A DNA stretch of 49,375 nucleotides, taken from NCBI GenBank assembly GCA_949296365.1, contig CASFPZ010000020.1, positions 1 through 49,375 of the forward strand. Reading direction: 5' to 3'. A program made the translations under genes and the position numbers. Source of the stretch: an uncultured Akkermansia sp. (GTDB taxonomy: Bacteria; Verrucomicrobiota; Verrucomicrobiia; Verrucomicrobiales; Akkermansiaceae). Under the pieces are notes generated by a model. The model had not been told where the DNA came from, did no database searches, and saw nothing but the letters and a program-made list of their open reading frames with translations. Of this stretch, positions 18,150-26,684 are shown in pieces (the stretch's first letter is position 1; each line of letters opens with the position of its first letter).

Positions 18150-20168
18150 ATGGCCAAGTATTATCGTCTGCATGACGGGCCAACAAACTCGGAATCAACT
18201 TCAGGCAAGTTGTCGAGTATCGATTACCGCGCCGAACTTAATGAACAACAGTATGTGGCTGTGACAACGCCTGAGCGCGTCTCTCTTGTCATTGCTGGGG
18301 CAGGAGCTGGTAAAACTCGTGTTTTGACTTATCGAGTGGCATGGCTCTTGGATGATGGAATCTCTCCTAGTCAGATTCTTCTGTTAACTTTTACTAACAA
18401 GGCTGCCCGTGAAATGCTTGATCGCGTTCGTAATCTGGTACCTGTAGATTTGCTGTCTTTATGGGGTGGAACTTTCCATGCTATAGGTAGCCGTTTGTTG
18501 CGGCGACATGCAGAAAATCTAGGATTTTCGCGTTCTTTCACGATTCTCGATGGCGATGACCGCAAGGCCCTCATTCGACATGCTCTTGCCAATCTAAAAC
18601 TGGATAAAATAAAGAGAAAACAATTTCCCAAAGCAGAGGTCCTCTCCTCTATTTTCAGCTATGCGGACAATACGCTTCGCCCTTTGGATGAAACCATTGA
18701 GCTTAAGTATCCCTACCATTACGAACATTTGTCCGAGATTTCTTGGGTGAAGGATGAATATAATCGTTTGAAGAAAGAATCTAACGCCATGGATTTCGAC
18801 GATTTGTTGATGAAATCAGTGGAGTTATTGGATAATAATGCTTTTTTGAGAGATTTGTACCGACGTAAGTTTCGTTATATACTCGTAGATGAATATCAGG
18901 ATACTAATGCTATTCAGGAACGCATGATTGAAGCTTTGTGCGGAGATGGGAGTCACATGATGGTTGTCGGAGACGATTCGCAAAGCATTTATTCCTGGCG
19001 GGGTGCGGACGTCAAACATATCCTCGAATTTTCCAACCGCTATCCGGAGGCAGTAACTTATAAGATTGAGACAAACTACAGAAGTGTCCCGGAAATTCTC
19101 AATTTCTCCAATGCTGCAATTGCTGGTAACCATAATCGCATTGAGAAAAACCTCCAGTCTGTTCGCCCCTCGGGCAATATGAAGCCTGCTATCGTTGCTT
19201 TGAATACGAGCAGGCTCGAAGCTAGGTTTGTTGGACAACGAATTGCTGAACTATTAGAAGAAGGCATTGAGGCATCAGAAATTGCGGTACTTTACCGAGC
19301 CCATTCCCATAGTATGGATGTGCAGATGGAATTAACAGGAAGAGGTATCCCATTTCGCGTCACCAGTGGTATTCGTTTTTTTGAACAAGCTCATATTAAA
19401 GATGTTTTGTCGTTTATGCGTTTCGCCTCAAACGGTCGTGACGAATTAGCTTTTCGGCGTATCGTTGGCTTTCTCCCAGGCATTGGCCCTGTGACGTCAG
19501 ATAAATTGTGGAACCAGTGGCAACAGTACGCGGAAGAAGCTGGCAACATGGGGCGTTTATCGATGGGAACGTCGTATTCCGTGCCGACCAAAGCTCGTCG
19601 AAACTGGGATCAGCTTGTCGTAACAATGGATGAATTGACTCCTATTGATGGCATTGTCCCGTTGCCGTCTGCGATGATTGAGTCCATCATGGAAGCCATG
19701 TACGACGATTTCATGAAAGCTAGTTATGATGATTATGAACAGCGTAAAATGGATGTTGGCCAATTAGTTGCTTTTGCCAGCCAATACGAAAGTGTTGAGG
19801 ATTTTTTAGAGTTAGTTTCGTTGTTGGGCAATACGGATACGGAAGAAAACAACGTTCCGTTGACTGGTAAAGTTACTTTATCGACAATCCATCAAGCCAA
19901 AGGTCTGGAATGGGAAGTCGTCTTTTTGATTGGTTTGTGCGATGGCATGTTTCCCCATGCGCTGAGTGTCGACTCGATCGATTCCGAGAATGCATTGGAA
20001 GAAGAACGCCGTCTGTTTTATGTAGGGGTGACCCGAGCCAAAGATCAATTGTATTTGACCTACCCTCGTCTGGCATATAGCTCTTACTCTAGCCCTCTCA
20101 TTCTTCCTCCTTCTCGATTCCTTGAAGAGTGTCCTGCTGAGTTGCTAGAAGAATGGCGGGTAGATTGA
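18150..20168 (+). CDS. UvrD/PcrA-type ATP-dependent 3'-5' DNA helicase
   Basis: The 672-aa superfamily 1A helicase carries Q-motif region ELNEQQYVAV, Walker A AGAGAGKTRVLTYR (about 50-63), motif Ia TFTNKAAREM, motif II DEYQDTN, motif III VGDDSQSIYSWRGAD, motif IV region IETNYRS, motif V TIHQAKGLEWEVVF and motif VI RRLFYVGVTRAKDQLYLTYP. This set fits UvrD, Rep or PcrA, which unwind DNA in repair and replication restart. The exact member cannot be decided by eye. It is the last gene of the kdsA cluster, an unusual partner for envelope genes. Confidence 0.9.
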   Translation: MAKYYRLHDGPTNSESTSGKLSSIDYRAELNEQQYVAVTTPERVSLVIAGAGAGKTRVLTYRVAWLLDDGISPSQILLLTFTNKAAREMLDRVRNLVPVDLLSLWGGTFHAIGSRLLRRHAENLGFSRSFTILDGDDRKALIRHALANLKLDKIKRKQFPKAEVLSSIFSYADNTLRPLDETIELKYPYHYEHLSEISWVKDEYNRLKKESNAMDFDDLLMKSVELLDNNAFLRDLYRRKFRYILVDEYQDTNAIQERMIEALCGDGSHMMVVGDDSQSIYSWRGADVKHILEFSNRYPEAVTYKIETNYRSVPEILNFSNAAIAGNHNRIEKNLQSVRPSGNMKPAIVALNTSRLEARFVGQRIAELLEEGIEASEIAVLYRAHSHSMDVQMELTGRGIPFRVTSGIRFFEQAHIKDVLSFMRFASNGRDELAFRRIVGFLPGIGPVTSDKLWNQWQQYAEEAGNMGRLSMGTSYSVPTKARRNWDQLVVTMDELTPIDGIVPLPSAMIESIMEAMYDDFMKASYDDYEQRKMDVGQLVAFASQYESVEDFLELVSLLGNTDTEENNVPLTGKVTLSTIHQAKGLEWEVVFLIGLCDGMFPHALSVDSIDSENALEEERRLFYVGVTRAKDQLYLTYPRLAYSSYSSPLILPPSRFLEECPAELLEEWRVD

Positions 20169-20249
20169 CAGATGGTCGCTAAATGACCCATCATGATAAT
20201 GACGGATGTGATTTCTGCGGCTTGATGAAATAAAAATGATTCGTCAGAC

Positions 20250-20278
20250 TTGACTTAAAGTCAGTCGCGTTATTATCT
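20250..20278 (+). promoter_or_regulatory. typA promoter with overlapping palindrome
   Basis: A -35 box TTGACT (20250-20255) is followed by either TATTAT (20271-20276, 15-bp spacer) or TTATCT (20273-20278, 17-bp spacer). The expected start of transcription would be only a few bases before the typA ATG at 20289, so the mRNA would be almost leaderless. A perfect odd palindrome, TGACTT-A-AAGTCA (20251-20263), covers the -35 box and could be an operator. Confidence 0.4.
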
Positions 20279-20288
20279 CAGCGCCTGT

Positions 20289-22115
20289 ATGACTGACCCT
20301 AAGCGTTTTCGCAACTTGGCAATTATTGCCCACGTGGACCATGGTAAAACAACTCTCGTTGATCAATTGCTCAAAGCTGGGGGAACGTATAGAGCTAACC
20401 AGGCTGTCCAAGAACGTGCTATGGATTCCATGGACCTAGAACGTGAAAAAGGCATTACCATTAAAGCCAAAAATACTTCTATCCATTGGAATGGTTATAC
20501 AATCAATATCGTTGATACACCAGGGCACGCTGATTTTGGTGGTGAAGTAGAGCGTGTGATGAAAATGGTGGATGGCGTTTTGCTTGTGGTCGATGCTTTT
20601 GAAGGACCTCAGGCTCAAACTCGTTTTGTTCTGCGCAAGGCCTTGCAGGAGAATCTGATGCCCATCGTGGTAATTAACAAGATCGATCGTCCACATGCTA
20701 ATCCCGAAGAAGTTAAGGAAAAAGTACTTGAGTTGTTCCTTGAACTCGATGCAACAGATGAACAATTCAATGCTCCTTTTGTGTACGGATCGGCTCGAGA
20801 TGGATATTTTATGGATGCTCTGGAAGGGGAACCGCCTGTCGACTGTACGCCGTTGTTGAATAAGATTATCGAATATATTCCGTCGCCCCTGGCTGATCCT
20901 GAAGGAGATTTCCAAATGTTGGTTTCTAACATTGATTGGGATGATTACGTGGGCCGTGTTGCCATTGGCCGTATTACTTCGGGCAAAGTGAAGAAAGGCG
21001 ATACCGTTTATTTGGTGCGTGAGGATGGGTCTCGAGAACAGGGTAAGGTGACTCGCATGTTCGAATATTCAGGGCTTAGCTCTCAAGATTCTGCTATTGG
21101 TGAAGCTGGTAATATCATTGGTTTGGCCGGCTTCGAAGATGTCAATATCGGCGAAACTATTAACGGAACCCCCGAGCTGGAGCCTTTACCTTTTGTGGCT
21201 ATTGATCCACCGACCATCTCAATGGAGTTTTCAATTAACAATGGGCCATTTGGCGGTCGTGATGGTAAAAATGTCACCTCTCGCGTTATCCGTGATCGTC
21301 TGATGCGAGAAACTCGCACGAATGTCTCTATCCAAGTAGAAGATACGGACAAAGCTGGGGTATTTCGGGTGTCGGCTCGCGGTGCTATGCAGATTGCTGT
21401 ACTTGTGGAAACGATGCGTCGAGAAAATTACGAAGTTTGTGTGTCGCGTCCTACGGTTATTACTCGCAAAGACGAAGCTGGTCATCAATTGGAACCCTTT
21501 GAAACCATCTATGTGGAAGTCCCCGACGAATGCGCTAATAGTACGGTTCGACTATTGACGGCGCGTAAAGGCCAACTCGAAGAAATGAATAGTCGAGAAG
21601 GTACTGGTCACACCTACATCCAAGCCTGCATACCGACGCGCGGTATTATTGGCTTTGAGTTCGAATTGGTCAACCTGACGTCGGGCCGGGGTATTTTTTC
21701 TCATTTGTTCCGCGAATATAATCGTTATGCGGGCGATATTACGACGCGATTGACTGGGACTTTAGTCTCTATGGAGACTGGAGTTTCTACTCCATTTGCT
21801 CTTGCGGCCTTGGAAGAACGCGGTAAGTTGTTCGTCGGACCTCAAGAAGACATCTATGCCGGTCAGATCGTTGGAGAAAATCCACGAGCCATGGATATGC
21901 CCGTTAACCCGTGTAAGGAAAAACATCTTAATAACATCCGCTCTGCAACAAAAGGAGATGGTATTCAATTGTCTCCGCATGTGAAGTTTACCCTTGAACG
22001 AGCTATTGAATACATCGAACCCGATGAACTGGTTGAAGCTACGCCCCATTTCATTCGCTTGCGCAAGCGCATACTTGATGCCAATGAACGTGCCCGCGCT
22101 AAAAACAAAGAATAA
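20289..22115 (+). CDS. typA: Ribosome-binding GTPase TypA/BipA
   Basis: TypA is an EF-G-like translational GTPase involved in ribosome assembly and stress adaptation. The 608-aa protein has G1 [10 protein letters not shown], the switch I region [15 protein letters not shown]3 [12 protein letters not shown]4 NKIDRP and G5 GSARDGY. The Cys- and Gly-rich C-terminal BipA region includes [18 protein letters not shown]. Length matches the family (about 605-615). It has its own upstream promoter-like sequence 121 bp after the helicase gene. Confidence 0.96.
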   Translation: MTDPKRFRNLAIIAHVDHGKTTLVDQLLKAGGTYRANQAVQERAMDSMDLEREKGITIKAKNTSIHWNGYTINIVDTPGHADFGGEVERVMKMVDGVLLVVDAFEGPQAQTRFVLRKALQENLMPIVVINKIDRPHANPEEVKEKVLELFLELDATDEQFNAPFVYGSARDGYFMDALEGEPPVDCTPLLNKIIEYIPSPLADPEGDFQMLVSNIDWDDYVGRVAIGRITSGKVKKGDTVYLVREDGSREQGKVTRMFEYSGLSSQDSAIGEAGNIIGLAGFEDVNIGETINGTPELEPLPFVAIDPPTISMEFSINNGPFGGRDGKNVTSRVIRDRLMRETRTNVSIQVEDTDKAGVFRVSARGAMQIAVLVETMRRENYEVCVSRPTVITRKDEAGHQLEPFETIYVEVPDECANSTVRLLTARKGQLEEMNSREGTGHTYIQACIPTRGIIGFEFELVNLTSGRGIFSHLFREYNRYAGDITTRLTGTLVSMETGVSTPFALAALEERGKLFVGPQEDIYAGQIVGENPRAMDMPVNPCKEKHLNNIRSATKGDGIQLSPHVKFTLERAIEYIEPDELVEATPHFIRLRKRILDANERARAKNKE

Positions 22116-22146
22116 CCGAAACCTTGGAGAATAAGAACTGAAGATT

Positions 22147-22203
22147 ATGTCTAGCCGCAAACGAATTGTCCCTGAAGAAGGGAAGATGGTTGTGTGTTTC
22201 TGA
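22147..22203 (+). other. 18-codon ORF just downstream of typA, possibly a truncated gene start
   Basis: An ATG at 22147 opens an 18-residue frame, MSSRKRIVPEEGKMVVCF, ending at TGA 22201-22203. The composition looks protein-like. The solo IS end begins 19 bp further on. This may be the beginning of a gene cut off by IS insertion and deletion, or chance. Confidence 0.2.
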
Positions 22204-22221
22204 TTTTTCCTGAATGTTAAT

Positions 22222-22330
22222 CATTGGTGTCCGGTAAAAACGGATAAGACTGTCTTGAGATGTCCGCAAGGCTCGTAAAACGGACATCACGGATAGACTT
22301 TGTAGAAAGTAAACCTGTCAATCAAAAACT
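22222..22330 (-). mobile_element. Solo, diverged IS end
   Basis: Starting with CATTGGTGTCCGGTAAAA, this stretch follows the IS end at 49195 for about 105 bp with many substitutions. Shared landmarks are GGATAAGAC, AAAACGGAC, ACGGATAG and TATCAAAA/AATCAAAA near the end. No transposase reading frame follows. It is a remnant in the same orientation as the copy at the right window edge. Confidence 0.65.
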
Positions 22331-22592
22331 GTGAGTCTCATGGCTTCCCAGGGGAGGGGGGAGAATGGCCAATGAAAGAATGCTTCTCTGCAAAAGGCTG
22401 GTAAATAAAAAACAGTCAGAATCTACCTTGGTTGGCTACAATTTCTTTCAATCTATTGGGATTGCTTTGGGCCTGGATGATACGAATGTTGTTGGTTGTT
22501 CATCCGGTAGATTGATTTTGTTGCTAGCAAACAGCAATAAACTTCTGCTGCGACTTCTGGATTCCCCTGACAACACTGCAACGTTGCTCTAC

Positions 22593-22946
22593 TTACCATT
22601 CCTTGAAAATAACGACAATGGCTAGCACAATGAGAGCAAATCCTACTAGGTAATTCCATTTGATTCCTTCCCCTAGGTAGAAAACGGAGAAAAAAAGAAA
22701 GACTGTCAATGACAAGGCCTCTTGAATTGTCTTGAGTTCAACTGCCGAGAAATGACCGTACCCGATACGATTGGCCGGAACTTGACAACAATATTCAAAA
22801 AACGCAATTCCCCAACTGACTAAAATAACGGTGATCAAAGAGGCAGAACGGTATTTGAGATGTCCGTACCAGGCAAATGTCATGAATACGTTGGAAATTA
22901 TTAATAACGCAATAGTCGCTATTGGAATGGGTATAGATGGCAACAT
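22593..22946 (-). CDS. DUF486 family small membrane protein (DMT-like)
   Basis: The 117-aa product has four predicted membrane helices (about 7-27, 33-52, 72-92 and 97-114). The sequence SNVFMTFAWYGHLKYRSASL and QVPANRIGY are hallmarks of DUF486, a family related to four-helix drug/metabolite transporters such as SMR proteins. Function is not established. It stands alone between the IS remnant and the 2-AEP operon terminator. Confidence 0.8.
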   Translation of the reverse strand: MLPSIPIPIATIALLIISNVFMTFAWYGHLKYRSASLITVILVSWGIAFFEYCCQVPANRIGYGHFSAVELKTIQEALSLTVFLFFSVFYLGEGIKWNYLVGFALIVLAIVVIFKEW

Positions 22947-23256
22947 GGTATTTAATGCTTTAAGGGCGCGGCATCATTACGCGATTCCCGTGCCCTGTAA
23001 AGACGAGTTTTGTGATTCTCTACAAGTCTAAAGTAGCCAGTCACTTCCCAAACACGAATCCTATCTAAATGTTTGTGTTCACGATTCCTCAGTAACTTTA
23101 CCTAACTTGTAACTACGGGAGGGAAGATCTCTGAGATATGGCTTTTTGTCCCTTGTGATCGGAGAAATTGGCAAGAGACGAAACAAAAAGGCATCCGCGA
23201 AAATGCCGTAAAAAAACGCGGATGCCGAGGCAGAGAAGGGATGAGAGGTTTGGGAG
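22947..23256. other. Intergenic region between the DUF486 gene and the 2-AEP operon
   Basis: Apart from the terminator at 23180-23226, I see no gene or conserved element in this 310-bp stretch. It must contain the minus-strand promoter of the DUF486 gene near 22950-23050, but no clear boxes stand out. Confidence 0.5.
23180..23226 (-). terminator. Rho-independent terminator of the 2-AEP operon
   Basis: On the minus strand, GGCATCCGCG (23217-23226) pairs perfectly with CGCGGATGCC (23190-23199), a 10-bp GC-rich stem. The loop is 17 nt and a T-rich run (TTTTTGTTT) follows. It lies 31 bp past the stop of the binding-protein gene. Confidence 0.88.
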
Positions 23257-24255
23257 TTAGTGGGGCATGAGGCTTTGGTGCTTTTCCAGGAGTTCGACTG
23301 TAAGCGGCAATGGGAATACCTTTTGATTTGGAGCTTTTTCAGCAGAGTGAACTTCCTCTCCCTTGTAAAGAGGAACAGGATAAACCTTGATGAGTTCTTT
23401 ACGGCCTTCCTTGACCATAACTTCAGCCATTTTCATGACTTGGGGATTGGTGGCATCTCCCTTATCAGGTATAACTACTGCTTCCATCAATGAGAAGGTA
23501 CCCTCCGTGGGATCGATATAGTCGATAGGTAGCCCCTTCTTTTTGTCGGCAATAGCCTGTTGACGGAGGCCAAAGGCGATGGCGACTTCGCCAGCACGGA
23601 GTTTTTTGAGTGGTGCTGAACCTGAATTTTCAAGGTGTGGGCCTGCGTTGTTGACGATGCTGGCGAGAATTGAACGAGTTTGATCTTCTCCATAAGCAGA
23701 GACGAGGGCTTGGATCATGAGCCAGGCGGTCGACGAGCTCTTAACATTAGGGATAGAGATCAGTCCTTTGTATTCAGGCTTGGCGAGATCCTTGATGGAG
23801 GTAGGGAGGGTTAACCCTTTGTCTTTGATGACTTGGGTGTTGATGAAGATAGCTCCTTCTTGGCGGGTAATAGGGCCGAAAGCCTGGTTGACTGGGGTGA
23901 GATGCTCCAGTTGAAAAGTGAGTGGCAAGAACATGTGATTACGTTCTTGAGCGCTATCGAGGTAGTAAGAAGAAAGCGTCAGAATGTCTGCTTCAATATT
24001 TTTCCCTTCGGCGATGACTTTGCCGCCAAGTTCTGAAGTGCTGAACGTAGTGAACACATATTGTCCTTGGTAGCCGGCTTGGTCGAGAGCCTGTTCCATG
24101 GCCTCGATGGCTTCATCATCGGCGTTAGAGTAAATGATCACTTGTTTATCGCCATTGCAAGAGCATAAGGTGAATGAGGCTAGACCTAACGAACAGGCAG
24201 CGAGTACGGCTCGTAAGTGTTTCATATGTTGTGAGTATTGGTGTTTATTGTACAT
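23257..24255 (-). CDS. 2-aminoethylphosphonate ABC transporter substrate-binding lipoprotein
   Basis: The protein resembles the PhnS-type 2-AEP binding proteins, which belong to the iron(III)-binding-like class. The N-terminus is a signal peptide with a lipobox-like LCSC, so it is probably a lipoprotein. Mature landmarks are VIIYSNADDEAIEAM, a FSTSELGGK segment, LTLSSYYLDSA and GLISIPNVKSSSTAW. The longer start (24255) is preceded by AAAGGA and overlaps the permease end by 11 bp. An alternative ATG at 24225 gives a cleaner signal peptide (MKHLRAVLAACS). It is the last gene of the operon, followed by the strong terminator. Confidence 0.85.
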   Translation of the reverse strand: MYNKHQYSQHMKHLRAVLAACSLGLASFTLCSCNGDKQVIIYSNADDEAIEAMEQALDQAGYQGQYVFTTFSTSELGGKVIAEGKNIEADILTLSSYYLDSAQERNHMFLPLTFQLEHLTPVNQAFGPITRQEGAIFINTQVIKDKGLTLPTSIKDLAKPEYKGLISIPNVKSSSTAWLMIQALVSAYGEDQTRSILASIVNNAGPHLENSGSAPLKKLRAGEVAIAFGLRQQAIADKKKGLPIDYIDPTEGTFSLMEAVVIPDKGDATNPQVMKMAEVMVKEGRKELIKVYPVPLYKGEEVHSAEKAPNQKVFPLPLTVELLEKHQSLMPH

Positions 24256-25870
24256 GTTTCCTTTGGGTTATCAGCGAGATAACGACTCTGACCACGATGT
24301 TGGTGAGCAGAATGAGGATGGACATGACAAAGATTTCATCGAACTTGGCGAAGTGCTGAAGTTCTTTGATTTTAGTAGTGAGAACAGCTGTCCTAGCGCC
24401 AACGAGGAAGATAATAGCGCTGATTGTGATCATGCTGTTGATAAAGTAATAAGAGAAAATTTCGAGAATTGTACTAATTGAATTGGGGATAACGACCCGG
24501 AACATTGTTTTGAGCCAACTATCTCCCATGAGAGAGGCGGTTGATTCCCAGCCTTTATTCATCTTTTCCAGCGAGCTCTTACCCATGAGGTAAGGAGTTG
24601 TGAAAAAGTGGATAGCATTACAAATAATGATGATTAAGAACGTGTTTTGCAGACTGGTTCCGGAGAAAGCGAAGAGGAACGCGATACCAAGCACCATGCC
24701 CGGAATGGTGTTGGTGACTAGGGCGATGCTGTTGACAATATTGCGCCAAATGGCGCTCAGTTCAGAACGTGCAGTTAGAATAGCAGCGCTGTAGGCTAGC
24801 ACAGTGCCCAAGAGAGCTGTGAGTGCTGCGACTAACAACGAATTCCAATAAATATTGGTCAAGTTGGGGGAACCCAGTAGGCGGATGACGTTATCGAATG
24901 TAAAAGTGGGATTATAGGGCCAATGTTGTACAAAAGGCACAACGAACATAACGGCAAAGATGGCCACGATGCTACTCAGCAAGATGAGGGATCCAAAAGC
25001 ACAAATAAAGTTGCGAGATGGGCTCGACTTGATTTCTTGCTTGGAAATTTTGTTGTAGCGGAAATTGTAGCGTTCGAGATAACTAATTAGGGCAATACTA
25101 ATGACTGAAGGTAATAGCATCAGAACGGCAATGGTCGACCCACTAGCAAAATTGGGGATGGCTCCGAGCATCTCGTTATACAAATGAATAGCGACGACGT
25201 CGAATTGGCCACCGATTGAAGCTGGAATACCAAAGTCGGTAAAACTTAGTGTGAATGATTGGATGAAAGCTGCTCCTAGAGTACCAACAAGAGGGCGCAC
25301 CGATGTGCAGAGGAATGTCTGAATCGGAGAATCCCCCATAATACGCGAAACAATTGCAAAATTTTTATCGACGTATTGGAATGTATTGTTGATTAACAGG
25401 AAGGCGATGGGAAGAGTATAAATAACATAACCAAGCAACATCCCGTTGAATCCATACATATCAAATAACTGGAACCCCAACAATTGGGTTAGCAAACCTT
25501 CCTTGCCAAACGAATAGATGATGACGAATCCGTATGTGATTGTTGGAAGAAACATCGGGGCGATTGTTAGGCCTCCGATGAATTTTTTGATTCCAGTTGG
25601 CAGAGTGGTGTTGTTGACAGTATAGGCCAGGAAAAAGGCTAAAATGGTCGTCAGAATTGCAGAGAGGCCGGAAACCAGAAAACTATTGCCAAATGCGACG
25701 AAAAACTTTTTGCTAGAAAGAGTTTCAATGTAATTGCTCAACCCCCAACCTCCTCCGTCGACCGAAATCGACTGGAATGCTAAATATCCCATGGGCAGCA
25801 CGAGAAAGATCGCAAAAATGGCGAGGACGCTGCCCAAAATGATTCTGATTTCCGGCTTTTCTTTATGCAT
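24245..25870 (-). CDS. 2-AEP ABC transporter permease, double-domain
   Basis: The 541-aa membrane protein contains two fused permease domains in tandem (about 12-270 and 285-538), each with about six helices. Each half has an EAA-type loop: ASRIMGDSPIQTFLC in the first and STASLMGDSWLKTMFRVVIP in the second. This two-in-one form (FbpB/PhnU2-like) replaces separate PhnU and PhnV. The start overlaps the ATPase gene by 8 bp, and the end overlaps the binding protein. Substrate specificity is inferred from phnW and phnX in the same operon. Confidence 0.87.
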   Translation of the reverse strand: MHKEKPEIRIILGSVLAIFAIFLVLPMGYLAFQSISVDGGGWGLSNYIETLSSKKFFVAFGNSFLVSGLSAILTTILAFFLAYTVNNTTLPTGIKKFIGGLTIAPMFLPTITYGFVIIYSFGKEGLLTQLLGFQLFDMYGFNGMLLGYVIYTLPIAFLLINNTFQYVDKNFAIVSRIMGDSPIQTFLCTSVRPLVGTLGAAFIQSFTLSFTDFGIPASIGGQFDVVAIHLYNEMLGAIPNFASGSTIAVLMLLPSVISIALISYLERYNFRYNKISKQEIKSSPSRNFICAFGSLILLSSIVAIFAVMFVVPFVQHWPYNPTFTFDNVIRLLGSPNLTNIYWNSLLVAALTALLGTVLAYSAAILTARSELSAIWRNIVNSIALVTNTIPGMVLGIAFLFAFSGTSLQNTFLIIIICNAIHFFTTPYLMGKSSLEKMNKGWESTASLMGDSWLKTMFRVVIPNSISTILEIFSYYFINSMITISAIIFLVGARTAVLTTKIKELQHFAKFDEIFVMSILILLTNIVVRVVISLITQRKHVQ

Positions 25871-26615
25871 AACTATGTCCGAATAAGGTCATAATATTGT
25901 TACGTTTGATCTCTAATTGGTTGAGAATAAACGTTTTTACGAAGTTGTTGCGTGGTTGAGAAATAATTTCAAGCGGGGTAGAGTATTGAGAAATCCCGCC
26001 CTCGTTCAAGATCAGAACCCGATCGGATAGAGTTAACGCTTCTTCTGGATCGTGAGTTACGATGATCGTCGTTAGGTCGTATTCCCGGGCAATGGTTTTG
26101 ATCCGCGTTTTGATGGATTCTTTGATCACGCCGTCAAGGGCGCTTAAAGGCTCGTCGAGGAGGAGAAGACGGGGTTTCATTACTAGTGTACGCGCAAGGG
26201 CCACACGTTGTTTTTGGCCTCCAGAGAGTTGGTCGATTCTTTTATCGAGGTGATCAGCAAGACCGAGTAATTCAATCAGATCTTTGACTTCTTGAGGAGA
26301 AGAAATACCGGGTTTGTTGCGGAGACCGTAGGTGATATTCTGATAAGCGTTGAGGTTAGGGAAAAGAGCATAGTCCTGGAAAACGATGTTGAATCCGCGC
26401 TGTTGCATAGGAGTGTTGCTGAGGTCTTCGCCATCGTAAATGATTTTACCGCTGTCAAGGTCGGTCAACCCGAGAATTACATTGAGAAGTGTCGTCTTAC
26501 CACTGCCGGAAGGACCGAGGATAGAAACGATTTCGCCTTTCTCGATGGAAAGGCTGATGCCGTTCAAAACGGCTTTGCCGTTGTAGACTTTTTTGATGTT
26601 TTGGAGTTCTAGCAT
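25863..26615 (-). CDS. 2-AEP ABC transporter ATP-binding protein (short form)
   Basis: The 250-aa ATPase has Walker A GPSGSGKTTLLN (about 34-45), Q-loop VFQDYALFPNL, signature LSGGQKQRVALARTL, Walker B RLLLLDEPLSALD and the H-loop IVTHDPEEAL. PhnT-type and other CUT1-like ATPases usually carry about 100 extra residues with a TOBE regulatory domain. Here the protein stops about 25 residues after the ATPase fold. The short tail overlaps the permease start. It may lack substrate-linked regulation through TOBE. Confidence 0.87.
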   Translation of the reverse strand: MLELQNIKKVYNGKAVLNGISLSIEKGEIVSILGPSGSGKTTLLNVILGLTDLDSGKIIYDGEDLSNTPMQQRGFNIVFQDYALFPNLNAYQNITYGLRNKPGISSPQEVKDLIELLGLADHLDKRIDQLSGGQKQRVALARTLVMKPRLLLLDEPLSALDGVIKESIKTRIKTIAREYDLTTIIVTHDPEEALTLSDRVLILNEGGISQYSTPLEIISQPRNNFVKTFILNQLEIKRNNIMTLFGHSYA

Positions 26616-26634
26616 AATTCAAGAAGTTTATGTA

Positions 26635-26663
26635 GGCGGAGAATGGGGGAAAATTTCTCCGCC
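26635..26663 (-). promoter_or_regulatory. Intercistronic hairpin between phnW and the ATPase gene
   Basis: GGCGGAGAA (26635-26643) and TTCTCCGCC (26655-26663) form a perfect 9-bp stem with an 11-nt loop, located in the 69-bp gap between the phnW stop and the ATPase start. No T-run follows on the minus strand, so a processing or stability element is more likely than a terminator. Confidence 0.55.
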
Positions 26664-26684
26664 CAGGGTTAAAATGGCAATTAA

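Larger units (their letters stand above)
22116..22592. other. Gene-poor stretch between typA and the DUF486 gene
   Basis: This 477-bp stretch holds the 18-codon ORF and the solo IS end. The rest (about 22331-22592) shows no convincing gene. An 86-codon plus-strand frame at 22365-22625 runs into the 3' end of the DUF486 gene and looks spurious. Confidence 0.5.

Noticed and set aside
22365..22625. 86-codon plus-strand ORF near the DUF486 gene
   Set aside because: It runs antisense into the DUF486 coding end and follows IS remnant DNA; composition is not protein-like in its first half.
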